A stretch of 33,940 nucleotides of DNA from Bradyrhizobium sp. Tv2a-2 (GTDB taxonomy: Bacteria > Pseudomonadota > Alphaproteobacteria > Rhizobiales > Xanthobacteraceae). The position numbers and the translations under genes were made by a program. Location: contig NZ_AXAI01000042.1 of the NCBI RefSeq assembly GCF_000472425.1, forward strand, positions 1-33,940, written 5' to 3'. Of this stretch, positions 1 through 7,492 are shown in pieces (the stretch's first letter is position 1; every line of letters starts with the position of its first letter). The notes below the pieces were generated by a model, which worked only from the letters and a program-made list of their open reading frames with translations, made no database searches and was not told the origin of the DNA.

Positions 1-106
1 CCGTTTGAGACATGCCAACTGACACTGAAAATGTCTGCTCATCGGGGTGAACCGGAAATGTTCGGCGGGCGGTCAGAGCGACGCGATTGACCCATCTGCG
101 ACATGA
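1..106 (+). repeat. Dispersed intergenic repeat, copy A
   Basis: This is a copy of the dispersed repeat found throughout the window, probably cut by the left edge. Its core reads ATGTCTGCTCATCGGGG, followed by a CCGGAAATG block and a GCGATTGACCCAT block. Positions 1-95 are identical, base for base, to 3412-3506. An inner palindrome pairs AGACAT with ATGTCT. No reading frame makes sense of it. Confidence 0.8.
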
Positions 107-218
107 GCTAGTTTGAAATCCCGCAGCGCAGCAGTCTCACGCCCTGCCGAGATATGGTATCCTTTCGGTTCTAAGCACGGGAGCGTCTGCCTGACTTGAC
201 TGCCGATGAGGTGGTCCA

Positions 219-1202
219 ATGAAACGTCGCGAGTTCGTCTCGTTGATTGGTGTCGCGGCGGCTTGGCCAATCGCGGCGCTGGCTCAGCGATTGGGCGCGA
301 TGCGGCGCATCGTCGTTGTGGGTGCGCTCGCCCCGGATGACGTCGAAACAGTCAAGCGCAGCGCGGCATTCGAGCAGGCACTCGCTGCATTGGGTTGGAC
401 GAAAGGCGGAACTATTGCGATCGAGTACCATTGGATCGCCAATGATACCGCGCTCGCACAAAAAACGGCAGTTGAGGTGGTCGCGCTCGCGCCCGACGTC
501 CTTCTCGCGTCCAGCAACATTGTGATTGAGCAGCTGTGGAAGGCGACGGGTACCATTCCAATCGTGATGGTGCAGGTCATCGATCCTGTCGGGTCGGGCT
601 ATGTCGAGAGCATGGCGAGGCCCGGCGGTAATGTCACAGGCTTCACGCAGTTCGAGTACAGCCTCGCTGGTAAGTGGCTCGACCTGCTGATGGAGATTGC
701 GCCGCGCACATCACGGGTCGCCGTGCTGCGCGACCCGACGCGCAGCACTGGGATCGGGCAGTTTGCGGTGATCCAGGCGATGGCGCCCGCACGGGGGGTA
801 GAGCCCATTCCGATCAACACTTCCGACGTTGCTGACATGGAGCGCCGGATAACGGCATTCGCGAGCGTTCCCAACGGAGGAATAATCGCGACGGTGGCGG
901 CCGGCGCCAACCGCCGCGCGGCAATGATTGCCGCAGCCAACAAGAACCGTTTGCCGACGATTTTTCCCTATCGGTACTACGCCGCTGACGGCGGTCTCGC
1001 CTCATATGGTCCCAATACGGTCGATCAGTACCGACGTGCAGCCAGCTATATTGATCGCATCCTCAAAGGGGAAAAGCCGGCCAACCTGCCAGTGCAGGGG
1101 CCGACCAAATACGAACTTACCATCAACCTCAAAACAGCCAAGACGCTGGGGGTCACGGTGCCGCAATCGATCCTCGCCCGCGCCGACGAGGTGATCGAAT
1201 AG
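219..1202 (+). CDS. ABC transporter substrate-binding protein (PF04392-like)
   Basis: This is a 327-residue exported solute-binding protein of the two-lobe type resembling family PF04392 (TrpX-like). It starts MKRREFVSLIG followed by a hydrophobic stretch ending ALAQ, which is a short Tat- or Sec-type signal, so the mature protein should be periplasmic. The body has the usual features: a VVVGALAPDD strand, the segment around MARPGGNVTGF, and the ending LGVTVPQSILARADEVIE typical of the family. Length is normal. No permease or ATPase gene is adjacent, so it is an orphan component and its ligand cannot be told. A copy of its 3' part plus the flanking repeat reappears at 25354-25895. The ATG at 219 is chosen because it starts the signal peptide. 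Confidence 0.85.
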   Translation: MKRREFVSLIGVAAAWPIAALAQRLGAMRRIVVVGALAPDDVETVKRSAAFEQALAALGWTKGGTIAIEYHWIANDTALAQKTAVEVVALAPDVLLASSNIVIEQLWKATGTIPIVMVQVIDPVGSGYVESMARPGGNVTGFTQFEYSLAGKWLDLLMEIAPRTSRVAVLRDPTRSTGIGQFAVIQAMAPARGVEPIPINTSDVADMERRITAFASVPNGGIIATVAAGANRRAAMIAAANKNRLPTIFPYRYYAADGGLASYGPNTVDQYRRAASYIDRILKGEKPANLPVQGPTKYELTINLKTAKTLGVTVPQSILARADEVIE

Positions 1203-1209
1203 CCTGCCG

Positions 1210-1335
1210 TTTGCTGCGGTGCATGAGTCTGTTCATGGCCCATCAGCGAAGTAGCGGCTCGGCCGATTGACGTCCGCTCATTAGGGCATAGCGGACCTAG
1301 ATTTGTTCACTTTGAGTTCTTCGCATTTTGACCCC
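1210..1335 (+). repeat. Dispersed intergenic repeat, copy B
   Basis: This divergent repeat copy starts 8 nt after the stop codon of the substrate-binding protein gene. Its first 33 nt (1210-1242) are identical to 25761-25793, where the repeat also follows a substrate-binding gene. The 3' half is poorly conserved. The rest of the gap up to 1418 shows nothing else. Confidence 0.6.
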
Positions 1336-1418
1336 GAGCGGACGTCGTTGCCCCGCGAGACCCGCGCTGCGTCGGAACTGTTCTGTCACCAATAGTGGAG
1401 CAATCAAGAGCCAAGGTT

Positions 1419-2258
1419 TCAAGCTATGCCATCCGCGGTTGGGGTCTGTCGCGCCGCTTTCTCTTGCGCGAGAGTTGCTTCCAGCCGCGAGATGTTTTCC
1501 AGGAGGCGCTGGTTGTTTTCCATCATGCGCTGGCTGGTCACTTTGAGGATGTAATAGCCGAATTGCGGATTTTCAAAGTAGATTTCAAGCAGCCGTTCAT
1601 AAGTTATGGTCAGGACTTGGCCGTCTTCTATGCATTCGACCGTTGCGGTTCGCCGGTTATTGGGCGTAAGAAAGCCAAGTTCTCCCATGAACTGTCCTGG
1701 CGGAAGCTCGACGCCGATTTCCTTGACCAGGAACTTTCCTGTGACGGTGAGAAACATTTCGGCCGCCGCATCACCCTTCCTGAATAATCGGTCGCCCCGG
1801 CGATATCTGCGTTCGCTCATGAACGGTTTGAGGTATTCCTTCGACAAGTCACCCTGGGTCGCGTTGCGTGCCTTCTTAACGAGCTTGAGCAGTTGCCGGA
1901 GGCGAACGGCATTGACCGGCAGCAACAGCAGATAAAGCAGAAAGGTCGCGACGCTTCCGGAAAGCGCGCCCGAGATTACGAAGAATGTACAGCCGACCAT
2001 ATTCGCGACCCGCAGTGGGACCATTGTCTGCATCAGCAAAGTAGCGACAAAGAAGAAGGCACCAATCAAAGCGAACATGTTGGCGAGCGTGATGTTGGCC
2101 AACACGATTTCAAGCAGCCGATCAAACAGGGCGTCGTAGGTGATGTTGTTGGGATCAAGTCCCATTTGAACGAGAACCTTTGCGATCCTGAGATTATCCG
2201 CGGCCGTATCAAGGATGCGGTTTAGTATCGTGGAAAGGTCTGCACTGATGGGCTCCAT
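1419..2258 (-). CDS. Membrane protein with C-terminal cyclic-nucleotide-binding-like domain
   Basis: About 279 residues if the ATG at 2258 is used; a GTG at 2273 would add five residues. Two or three hydrophobic segments lie around residues 55-110 (LANMFALIGAFFFVATLLMQ and a second stretch ending FLLYLLLLPVNAV). A basic linker follows, then a cyclic-nucleotide-binding-type beta roll of about residues 150-250, containing RRGDRLFRKGDAAAEMF, a GQFMGELGFL segment like the phosphate-binding cassette, and RTATVECIEDGQVLTI. The end is helical and may form a coiled coil. There is no DNA-binding helix-turn-helix, so this is not a Crp-type regulator but a membrane-tethered sensor of unknown output. The cassette Arg that contacts cAMP is not obvious (GELGFLTPNNRRTA), so ligand binding is uncertain. 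It stands alone, with no co-directional neighbour in close contact. Confidence 0.75.
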   Translation of the reverse strand: MEPISADLSTILNRILDTAADNLRIAKVLVQMGLDPNNITYDALFDRLLEIVLANITLANMFALIGAFFFVATLLMQTMVPLRVANMVGCTFFVISGALSGSVATFLLYLLLLPVNAVRLRQLLKLVKKARNATQGDLSKEYLKPFMSERRYRRGDRLFRKGDAAAEMFLTVTGKFLVKEIGVELPPGQFMGELGFLTPNNRRTATVECIEDGQVLTITYERLLEIYFENPQFGYYILKVTSQRMMENNQRLLENISRLEATLAQEKAARQTPTADGIA

Positions 2259-2342
2259 TGGATCATCTCTCACAAAGCGGTCAGTAATCCCCGAATATAT
2301 CCCGGATATTGATGATCGAGGGGCGATATTGAAGGCGCTTTT

Positions 2343-2465
2343 TGTTGCAGCGCATGAGTCCGGATGTGGCCCGTTTGAGACATGCAGACGGACACCAAAA
2401 AGGTCTGCTTATCGAGGAAGACATGAAGTAGTCCGCGTAGGTTCAAACCGACGCAATTGGACCCC
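2343..2465 (+). repeat. Dispersed intergenic repeat, copy C
   Basis: This copy carries both the leading GCATGAGTCCG block seen in copies B, G and I and the GGCCCGTTTGAGACATGC block seen in A and D, which links the two sub-types as one family. It lies between the starts and ends of two minus-strand genes. Confidence 0.65.
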
Positions 2466-2502
2466 AAAGCCGACACCTGAAGCGCGCGAGCTCGCTTCTT
2501 TG

Positions 2503-3324
2503 TCAGTCTCCGGCTTTACGGCCACGCGCCAGCACCGCTGCAATGGGGATTGCGAGATTTTGGTCACAGCGGAAACGTTCAGCCTGACTGTCGATGTCAT
2601 CAGCAACGGAGGCAAGCGCTGATGGTTCTTGCGCCGCGAGGAGCGCTGCCATTCGTGCTGTGCCGGCCGAGAGCGCCGCAAGCAACGCACGCCCATTCGG
2701 CAGCAGCCACTCGGAGCGAACGATCTCCGCAGACCTGTCAACAAAACCTGCCGCTTCGAGCGCCCGTGCACATTGATCAATTTGGTTCAACGCTCCTCCT
2801 AGCGGCGGCGCCTGTGCATCGGAACGATTGCCGTGCCGGGCGATCGCGTCGAACACGAGTGACCAGGCGATGTTCTCCTCAGGTGTCGCCCATACCGTGA
2901 AGGCGATCCGCGCCCGCGGCTTGAGTACGCGCTCGCACTCGGCTAGCGCCAATTCCGGCCTAGGTACGTGATGGATCCCGAAGCTCGATAGGACCACGTC
3001 AAATACGCCGTCCGGATAGGGCAAGTCCTCGGCGTCCCCCTCGGTCACAACCACTTCTGGATGGATGCTGCGAGCAATGCGAACCATCTCGGCTGAAAAG
3101 TCCAGCCCTTGAGCGGTGGCGCCGCGTCCCGCGGCGGCGGCAGCGAGATCGCCCGGTCCGCACGCGACGTCGAGTACATGCTGACCCGCCGAAACTTCAG
3201 CGGCGTCCAGCAACGGTGTGACAAAGGGTGCTGTCGCGTGAGCGAAGCTGCTTCCGTAGCTCGAAGCGGCACGTTGCCATCCGGCGCGCTCGAAGGCGCG
3301 GATGGCTTCTGGTTGAAAGCTCAT
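2503..3324 (-). CDS. Class I SAM-dependent methyltransferase (UbiE/COQ5-like fold)
   Basis: This 273-residue protein has the class I Rossmann methyltransferase signatures in order: motif I VLDVACGPGDLAAAAA near residue 50, an acidic strand end after motif II (AQGLDFSAEMV), a GDAEDLPYPDGVFDVVLSSF segment and motif post-III around ALAECERVLKPRARIAFTVW. Such enzymes transfer a methyl group from S-adenosylmethionine to small molecules in the cytoplasm; the substrate cannot be inferred. The C-terminal part (about 150-273) is a variable cap. The gene is transcribed alone, between repeat copies C and D. The family call is firm and the specific function is unknown. Confidence 0.85.
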   Translation of the reverse strand: MSFQPEAIRAFERAGWQRAASSYGSSFAHATAPFVTPLLDAAEVSAGQHVLDVACGPGDLAAAAAGRGATAQGLDFSAEMVRIARSIHPEVVVTEGDAEDLPYPDGVFDVVLSSFGIHHVPRPELALAECERVLKPRARIAFTVWATPEENIAWSLVFDAIARHGNRSDAQAPPLGGALNQIDQCARALEAAGFVDRSAEIVRSEWLLPNGRALLAALSAGTARMAALLAAQEPSALASVADDIDSQAERFRCDQNLAIPIAAVLARGRKAGD

Positions 3325-3409
3325 GGTGCGCCAACCTGCCAGACAAATTCGACCACAGTGATACTAAGCAAGTTTCTGTTCGTGTCGACATGGGATGAGC
3401 CCGCTTCTG

Positions 3410-3512
3410 GCCCGTTTGAGACATGCCAACTGACACTGAAAATGTCTGCTCATCGGGGTGAACCGGAAATGTTCGGCGGGCGGTCAGAGCGACGCGATTG
3501 ACCCATTGCAGA
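3410..3512 (+). repeat. Dispersed intergenic repeat, copy D
   Basis: Positions 3412-3506 are identical to window positions 1-95; flanks on the right differ. It lies in the 273-nt gap between the methyltransferase start and a small zinc-ribbon gene. Confidence 0.85.
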
Positions 3513-3597
3513 CCTTCAACCTTGGAGGGGACGGTGCCCCTAGCGCCGCCCCCAAACGAACAAAGCAACGATGCCAGTCGTTTTGGTCTGAAGAGAC

Positions 3598-3789
3598 TCA
3601 GTGCCGTGTCAAATCGATGAATTCCGCGACCCAAGCGTCGTTGGGCTTCCAACGGTGAGTCCGGCGGCAGCGTGGACATCTGAGCGGGACTTCAACGCTA
3701 GGTAACGTTTCGTAGACCACGGTTTCCGTGTCCAGACCAGTCAAGACGGCCTGACCTGTGACAGGGCAACGGGTCAAAATATCTGGCAT
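3598..3789 (-). CDS. Small zinc-ribbon-like protein, 63 residues
   Basis: The start MPDILTRCPVTGQ is chosen because the zinc-ligand spacing begins there; the frame stays open upstream but that part has no sensible composition. The protein has a CPVTG element near the N-terminus and a CPRC element near residue 38, together a likely four-cysteine zinc ribbon, and ends in EFIDLTRH. I recognise the type as a small conserved hypothetical protein of Bradyrhizobium-like genomes, with no known function. It is transcribed divergently from another small zinc-ribbon gene at 3863, with 73 nt between the two start codons. Confidence 0.65.
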   Translation of the reverse strand: MPDILTRCPVTGQAVLTGLDTETVVYETLPSVEVPLRCPRCRRTHRWKPNDAWVAEFIDLTRH

Positions 3790-3862
3790 TTGAATTCGTC
3801 CGTGCGCTGCAACTAAACCCCATGTTAAAGTATTGTGACGGCGCGCAGCGAGGGGTCCGCGT

Positions 3863-4054
3863 ATGAAAAAGGGCGACGCGATTTGTTCCGAGTGTGGGGC
3901 CGGTTTCCGCCGCCTTGAGCATACGTCGATGCCACCCAGCCGGGGCGAATATCGCTGTCCTGCCTGCGGCATGCTCTTAGAAAAGTTCGACGGCACCGCA
4001 TTCGTTGCCTACCGTCTTACGATCCATCCCCTAGTAAGGGAAATGCGAGAGTAA
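3863..4054 (+). CDS. Small zinc-ribbon protein, 63 residues
   Basis: The protein MKKGDAICSECGAGFRRLE has a CSEC pair near residue 8 and a CPAC pair near residue 36, giving a textbook four-cysteine zinc ribbon. A purine-rich GAGGGG stretch precedes the ATG by about nine bases. It is divergent from the zinc-ribbon gene ending at 3598, so the two may share a control region. No catalytic motif is visible; it could bind nucleic acid or a protein partner, but that is a guess. Confidence 0.65.
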   Translation: MKKGDAICSECGAGFRRLEHTSMPPSRGEYRCPACGMLLEKFDGTAFVAYRLTIHPLVREMRE

Positions 4055-4083
4055 AAACCTAAATTTGGCGTTCGACGGTTCTG

Positions 4084-4097
4084 TTGAGATAAATCAA
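4084..4097. promoter_or_regulatory. Crp/Fnr-family (FixK-like) box
   Basis: TTGAGATAAATCAA matches the FNR/FixK consensus TTGAT-N4-ATCAA with one mismatch and sits in a larger perfect inverted repeat, CTGTTGA-GATAAA-TCAACAG (4081-4100). It is intergenic, 35 nt before a possible 29-residue ORF and 170 nt before the O-methyltransferase gene. If it acts as a class II site, transcription would start near 4132. Binding is inferred from the motif only. Confidence 0.5.
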
Positions 4098-4131
4098 CAG
4101 AGTTAGCCACCGAGTGGCGAAAGCTGGTGTT

Positions 4132-4221
4132 ATGGCATCAGCCGACCAGTGGTGGCTCCGCATTTCGGTCGCGTGGATTATCGTCCTACCTGCGACACTG
4201 ATATATCTTGCCTTCGCATAA
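4132..4221 (+). CDS. Possible 29-residue single-span membrane peptide
   Basis: A short frame begins MASADQWWLRISVAWIIV and ends YLAFA, forming one clear transmembrane helix after a Trp-rich interface segment. It lies just downstream of the FixK-like box and 45 nt before the O-methyltransferase start. The ribosome-binding site is weak (AGCTGG). The amphipathic-to-hydrophobic design argues for a real peptide, but length alone cannot prove it. Confidence 0.35.
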   Translation: MASADQWWLRISVAWIIVLPATLIYLAFA

Positions 4222-4266
4222 GAAGGTCACCTTGCCGCGCACGTTAGCCCATCGGGAGACCCCGCC

Positions 4267-5310
4267 ATGAACCAGCAAGCCCAGACGAATGACCTCAACC
4301 CAACGATCCCGGTGACGCCAGACGCTATCATGCAGCTCGGCTTCGCCTTTTGGGGCTCGAAGACGCTGCTCAGCGCCGTCGAACTTGGGCTGTTCACATT
4401 GCTCGCTGAGGGGCCGCTCAGCGCCGACGCTCTGACAATGCGGCTGAAGCTTCACCCGCGCAGCGTACGCGACTTCCTGGATGCGCTTGTGTCGCTCGGA
4501 CAGCTCGAACGCAACGATGGTCTCTACGCCAACACGCCCGCGGGCGCGCTTTTTCTCGATCGCCGGCAAGCGACTTATGTCGGCGGAATACTCGAAATGG
4601 CGAATGCGCGGCTCTACCCATTCTGGGGCGCGCTGACTGAAGCATTGCGCACCGGCGAGCCGCAGAACGAGGCGAAGCAGGGTCGCGACCTGTTCGACGA
4701 GATATACCGAGACCCCGCGATACTCTCAGAATTCCTCAAGGCGATGACTGGGTTGAGCCTTGGCGCCGCGCACGCCGTGGCAGAAAAATTCCCGTGGGCT
4801 GACTACAAGAGCTTCGCCGACATCGGCACCGCGGAGGGCGGCCTGGCAGTCGAGCTTGCTCGGGCACATCCGCACCTCAATGGCATTGGGTTCGATCTTC
4901 CGGTAGTCCGACCGCATTTCGACGCCTACGCCGCGCAGCACGGTCTCTCGGCGCGTCTTTCGTTCCACGCCGGTGACTTCTTCACACAAGCGATGCCACC
5001 CGCGGACGTGCTGATCATGGGACATATCCTGCACGACTGGAGCCTTGAGAAGAAACGGACACTGATCCGCAAGGCCTACGAGGCGCTACCATTCGGTGGG
5101 GCGCTGATCGTCTATGATTCGATCATCGACGATGACCGTCGGCGCAATGCCTTTGGATTGCTGATGAGCCTGAACATGCTGATCGAGACCCGCGAGGGCT
5201 TCGATTTCACCGGCGCAGAGTGCGCGGATTGGCTCAAAGAGGCAGGCTTTGCAGAGATACGCGTCGAGCCGCTGGTCGGTCCGGACTCGATGGTGATTGG
5301 CCTCAAGTGA
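4267..5310 (+). CDS. O-methyltransferase of the Methyltransf_2 family (hydroxyneurosporene / acetylserotonin methyltransferase-like)
   Basis: This 347-residue protein has the usual two parts. An N-terminal dimerisation and winged-helix region spans residues 15-110 (WGSKTLLSAVELGLFTLLAE, then LHPRSVRDFLDALVSLGQLE). A SAM-binding domain follows, with the motif DIGTAEGGLAVELARAHP and the family signature GHILHDWSLEKKRTLIRK, in which the His of LHDW is the likely catalytic base. Family members methylate hydroxyl groups of small molecules such as carotenoids, quinones and indoles. No biosynthetic partner is next to it, so the substrate is unknown. A GGGAG ribosome-binding site lies 8-9 nt before the ATG. 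A FixK-like box 170 nt upstream suggests possible control by low oxygen. Confidence 0.85.
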   Translation: MNQQAQTNDLNPTIPVTPDAIMQLGFAFWGSKTLLSAVELGLFTLLAEGPLSADALTMRLKLHPRSVRDFLDALVSLGQLERNDGLYANTPAGALFLDRRQATYVGGILEMANARLYPFWGALTEALRTGEPQNEAKQGRDLFDEIYRDPAILSEFLKAMTGLSLGAAHAVAEKFPWADYKSFADIGTAEGGLAVELARAHPHLNGIGFDLPVVRPHFDAYAAQHGLSARLSFHAGDFFTQAMPPADVLIMGHILHDWSLEKKRTLIRKAYEALPFGGALIVYDSIIDDDRRRNAFGLLMSLNMLIETREGFDFTGAECADWLKEAGFAEIRVEPLVGPDSMVIGLK

Positions 5311-5680
5311 GGAGACTTGCGGCGGCCGTGCTGCGTCTGCTCACGGCAGCTCTTGGCCCGTTTGAGACACGCCGGCCACCCACGAAAATGTCGGCTGTTC
5401 GGGGAAGACCGGAAGTACGAGGTTGACAGTCAAAGCGGCGCTTTTGACCCGTTGCGGACATTTGCCCGCGCCTTGCCCGAAATCATGTCGGAGCTTGAAT
5501 CTCTGCACCAACGGGATGTTGCCGCCAAGGCGCCTGTCCACGGATCCAAAAAGCCGCAGCTAGTTCCCCAGTCACTTCCGCTTGAGACAATCGGACGTGA
5601 CGATTTGGTCCCGACCATGTCGCGTATTCTTGCTGAGGGACATTCTAGCTTTCTATCGACCGACAAGTACGGAGAACTTC
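5311..5680 (+). other. Gene-free stretch holding repeat copy E
   Basis: The first part is repeat copy E, described separately. From about 5465 to 5670 I see no coding signature on either strand. The last bases carry GGAG ahead of the glutathione transferase start. Confidence 0.5.
5352..5462 (+). repeat. Dispersed intergenic repeat, copy E
   Basis: This copy shows the GGCCCGTTTGAGACA block, an ATGTCGGCTGTTCGGGG core, ACCGGAAGT, and a terminal TTGACCCGTTGCGGACATT. It is 40 nt after the O-methyltransferase stop. Confidence 0.7.
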
Positions 5681-6268
5681 ATGATCCTCTATTACCATCC
5701 CGGCGGCTGTAGCTTGGCTGATCACATCGTGCTGATCGAGACAGGCCTTCCATACAAACTCGTTAAAGTCGAACGGGGCAAGCGCACCGAGGATGGGCGG
5801 GACTTCATGACGATCAATCCAAAGGGTTTCATTCCCGCGCTGGAACTCGATGACGGTAGTGTGCTTACCGAAAATCTCGCCATTCTTGTCTATATCGCCC
5901 ACCAAGCAGGGACCCTTCTTCCCAGCGACGGTCTCGGCCGTTGGCGCGCGCTTGAAGCCACATCCTTCATGACCACCGAATTCCACGGCAATTTCAGACC
6001 ATTTTTCCACGCTGACGCGACCCAGGCGGAAAGGGACAAGGCACGAAAGTTGCTGGTCAAGCATTTCGTTACGATTGCCGGGCAGCTTGGCGATCGGCCG
6101 TTTCTGGTGGGCGATCGAATGACGATCGCAGACCCATATCTTGTCGTGATGCTGATGTGGGCCGAGAAGAACGAGATCGAGGTGCCGAAGCGGCTCAACG
6201 ACTATCTCGCACACATGAAGACGATTCCGTCGGTCGCCAAGGCGCTCGCAGATGAAGGAATTGTCTGA
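5681..6268 (+). CDS. Glutathione S-transferase family protein
   Basis: This 195-residue protein starts MILYYHPGGCSLADHIVL, with GGAG 7-10 nt before the ATG; the longer open frame upstream has no family features. The thioredoxin-like N-terminal domain carries the YHPGGCSLA motif, whose Ser or Cys would activate glutathione, the cis-Pro segment GFIPALELDDG, and the glutathione-binding LTENLAILVYIA. The all-helical C-terminal domain contains the N-capping segment GDRMTIADPYLVVML. It resembles the beta/PmGST-like bacterial classes, cytoplasmic enzymes that conjugate or reduce electrophiles. No operon partner is seen. Confidence 0.9.
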   Translation: MILYYHPGGCSLADHIVLIETGLPYKLVKVERGKRTEDGRDFMTINPKGFIPALELDDGSVLTENLAILVYIAHQAGTLLPSDGLGRWRALEATSFMTTEFHGNFRPFFHADATQAERDKARKLLVKHFVTIAGQLGDRPFLVGDRMTIADPYLVVMLMWAEKNEIEVPKRLNDYLAHMKTIPSVAKALADEGIV

Positions 6269-6300
6269 GATCCGAACGCGGCGACAGCAGGAGCAGTATT

Positions 6301-6470
6301 GCCAAGACATTTACTTCGGCCCGGTTGCGCCCGCTGGAAAGCAACTGGGTGCAGACTTGGCCCGGCAAAGGTTGGAATGTGCTGCCGCGCCTCTACGGTC
6401 CGCTGCAACCGTGGTTCGATAAAAGGTGGAAACCCGGCGAGATCGAGGAGGGTCAATGTCAACCGACAAT
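6301..6470 (+). pseudogene. 3' remnant of a DUF1254/DUF1214-type protein gene
   Basis: Two reading frames give consecutive pieces of the typical C-terminus of this family: DIYFGPVAPAGKQ in one frame from 6306, then SNWVQTWPGKGWNVLPRLYG and PWFDKRWKPGEIEE in the next from about 6340. A frameshift of one base separates them and the rest of the gene is missing. Repeat copy F begins just after it. Confidence 0.6.
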
Positions 6471-7068
6471 GATCGCATGTCGCCTATTGGCCCATTAGCG
6501 ACAACTGCTGATGGGGCTGAGATGTCCGCTTTTCACTGTGAATCCGACAAAGCTTTCGAGTGACGCAGGAGATGCCGAACAAGGAAATTATCGGACGGGG
6601 GAGTGGTCAAAAGTCTGAAGGCTAATCCCGGCGGACCGGTAGCCCTGGTTCGCGCGCAAAATCTCGGAATTAAATACAAAAAGCCATCAACCTGATTAAG
6701 GGGGTGGGGATGGTCAAATCTCCGTCGATCGGCGGCTCACAGGACCGGACCCACTTTCACTCAGGGATTTTTTTCATCGCGCCTAATTTTCTCGAGCGAA
6801 TCGGTCGATCTTGTTCAGACGTGCAGCTCGAAGCCTAGTAAAACGATCGTTGCGTCAGATGTTTATGCGGTCCCGGAAAACTACGGCCGGCCAGTTGCGT
6901 CCAAAACCACGAGCAATCGGACGAATTATTTTCTCACGCGCTGAATCTAGCAAAGACGCGCTGGAGATGCCGATGACTGGCGCCTCGGACGCATGGAAAA
7001 AATTGTCGCGAAATTCGGTAGGGGGTAGGGTCACACAAACGTTTAGATTGATCTCCCGGCCGCGGCTT
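6471..7068. other. Gene-free stretch: repeat remnant plus unassigned DNA
   Basis: After repeat copy F (6486-6570), the DNA up to the IS110 remnant shows short broken frames only. Nothing in 6571-7068 could be matched to a family by eye; one small plus-strand frame from 6811 looks like chance. Confidence 0.4.
6486..6570 (+). repeat. Dispersed intergenic repeat, copy F (degenerate)
   Basis: TGGCCCATTAGCGACA and ATGTCCGCTTTTCACTGTG match the repeat core; the rest is worn. It directly follows the DUF1254-type remnant. Confidence 0.5.
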
Positions 7069-7413
7069 GCCGGCCCGCAGCAGCTTGGCCAGACTAAGCG
7101 CGTCACGGCGATTGGTCTTCACCCGATCACCTGCCTTCCGCGGGATAAGTGAGGGGGCTGCGACGAGGCAATCATGGCCAAGACGCTTGATCAGCCGATA
7201 CAGCTCATAGCCGGTCGGACCGGCCTCGTAGCAGAACGTCAACGACCGGTACCGGCTTGCAAGCTTCTGGACCAACTTAACCGTAGCCGCCTCGGTGTTC
7301 TCTATCTCGCCCAGAAAACGAACTTCACCCGCGCGCCCGTTTTCCGCAATGGATACGGCGCTCCGCAGCTTCGCCGTATCGAAAGTCACGTAAGCGACGC
7401 TATAATCACCCAT
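7069..7413 (-). pseudogene. IS110 family transposase, 5' remnant
   Basis: The start MGDYSVAYVTFDTAKLRSAV at 7413 is preceded by AAGGAGG, and about 115 codons follow the IS110 DEDD domain: VTFDTAKLRSAVSIAE (first Asp), CYEAGPTGYELYRL (Glu), and GDRVKTNRRDALSLAKLLRAG (Asp pair region). After LLRAG the homology stops and the frame runs on into unrelated sequence. The Tnp_20 half with the catalytic Ser is absent, so the element cannot move by itself. The leader upstream is highly structured (see 7414-7492). Confidence 0.8.
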
Positions 7414-7492
7414 GACTCGTCCTCCTTGCACTGAGGCTCTGCCCGGCCTGTCCAGGCAACCCTCGGCAGGCATCGAGGGCGAGTCGCCTCAG
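7414..7492 (-). ncRNA. Structured leader of the IS110 remnant, candidate bridge RNA part or translational switch
   Basis: Read on the minus strand, CTGAGGC (7492-7486) pairs with GCCTCAG (7437-7431), and CCCTCG-loop-CGAGGG (7479-7460) forms a hairpin inside. In addition GACTCG (7485-7480) can pair with CGAGTC (7419-7414), which ends exactly at the ATG and would enclose the Shine-Dalgarno sequence. The two long pairings cross, so they are alternatives or a pseudoknot. Members of the IS110 group are known to encode a bridge RNA upstream of the recombinase. Confidence 0.4.
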
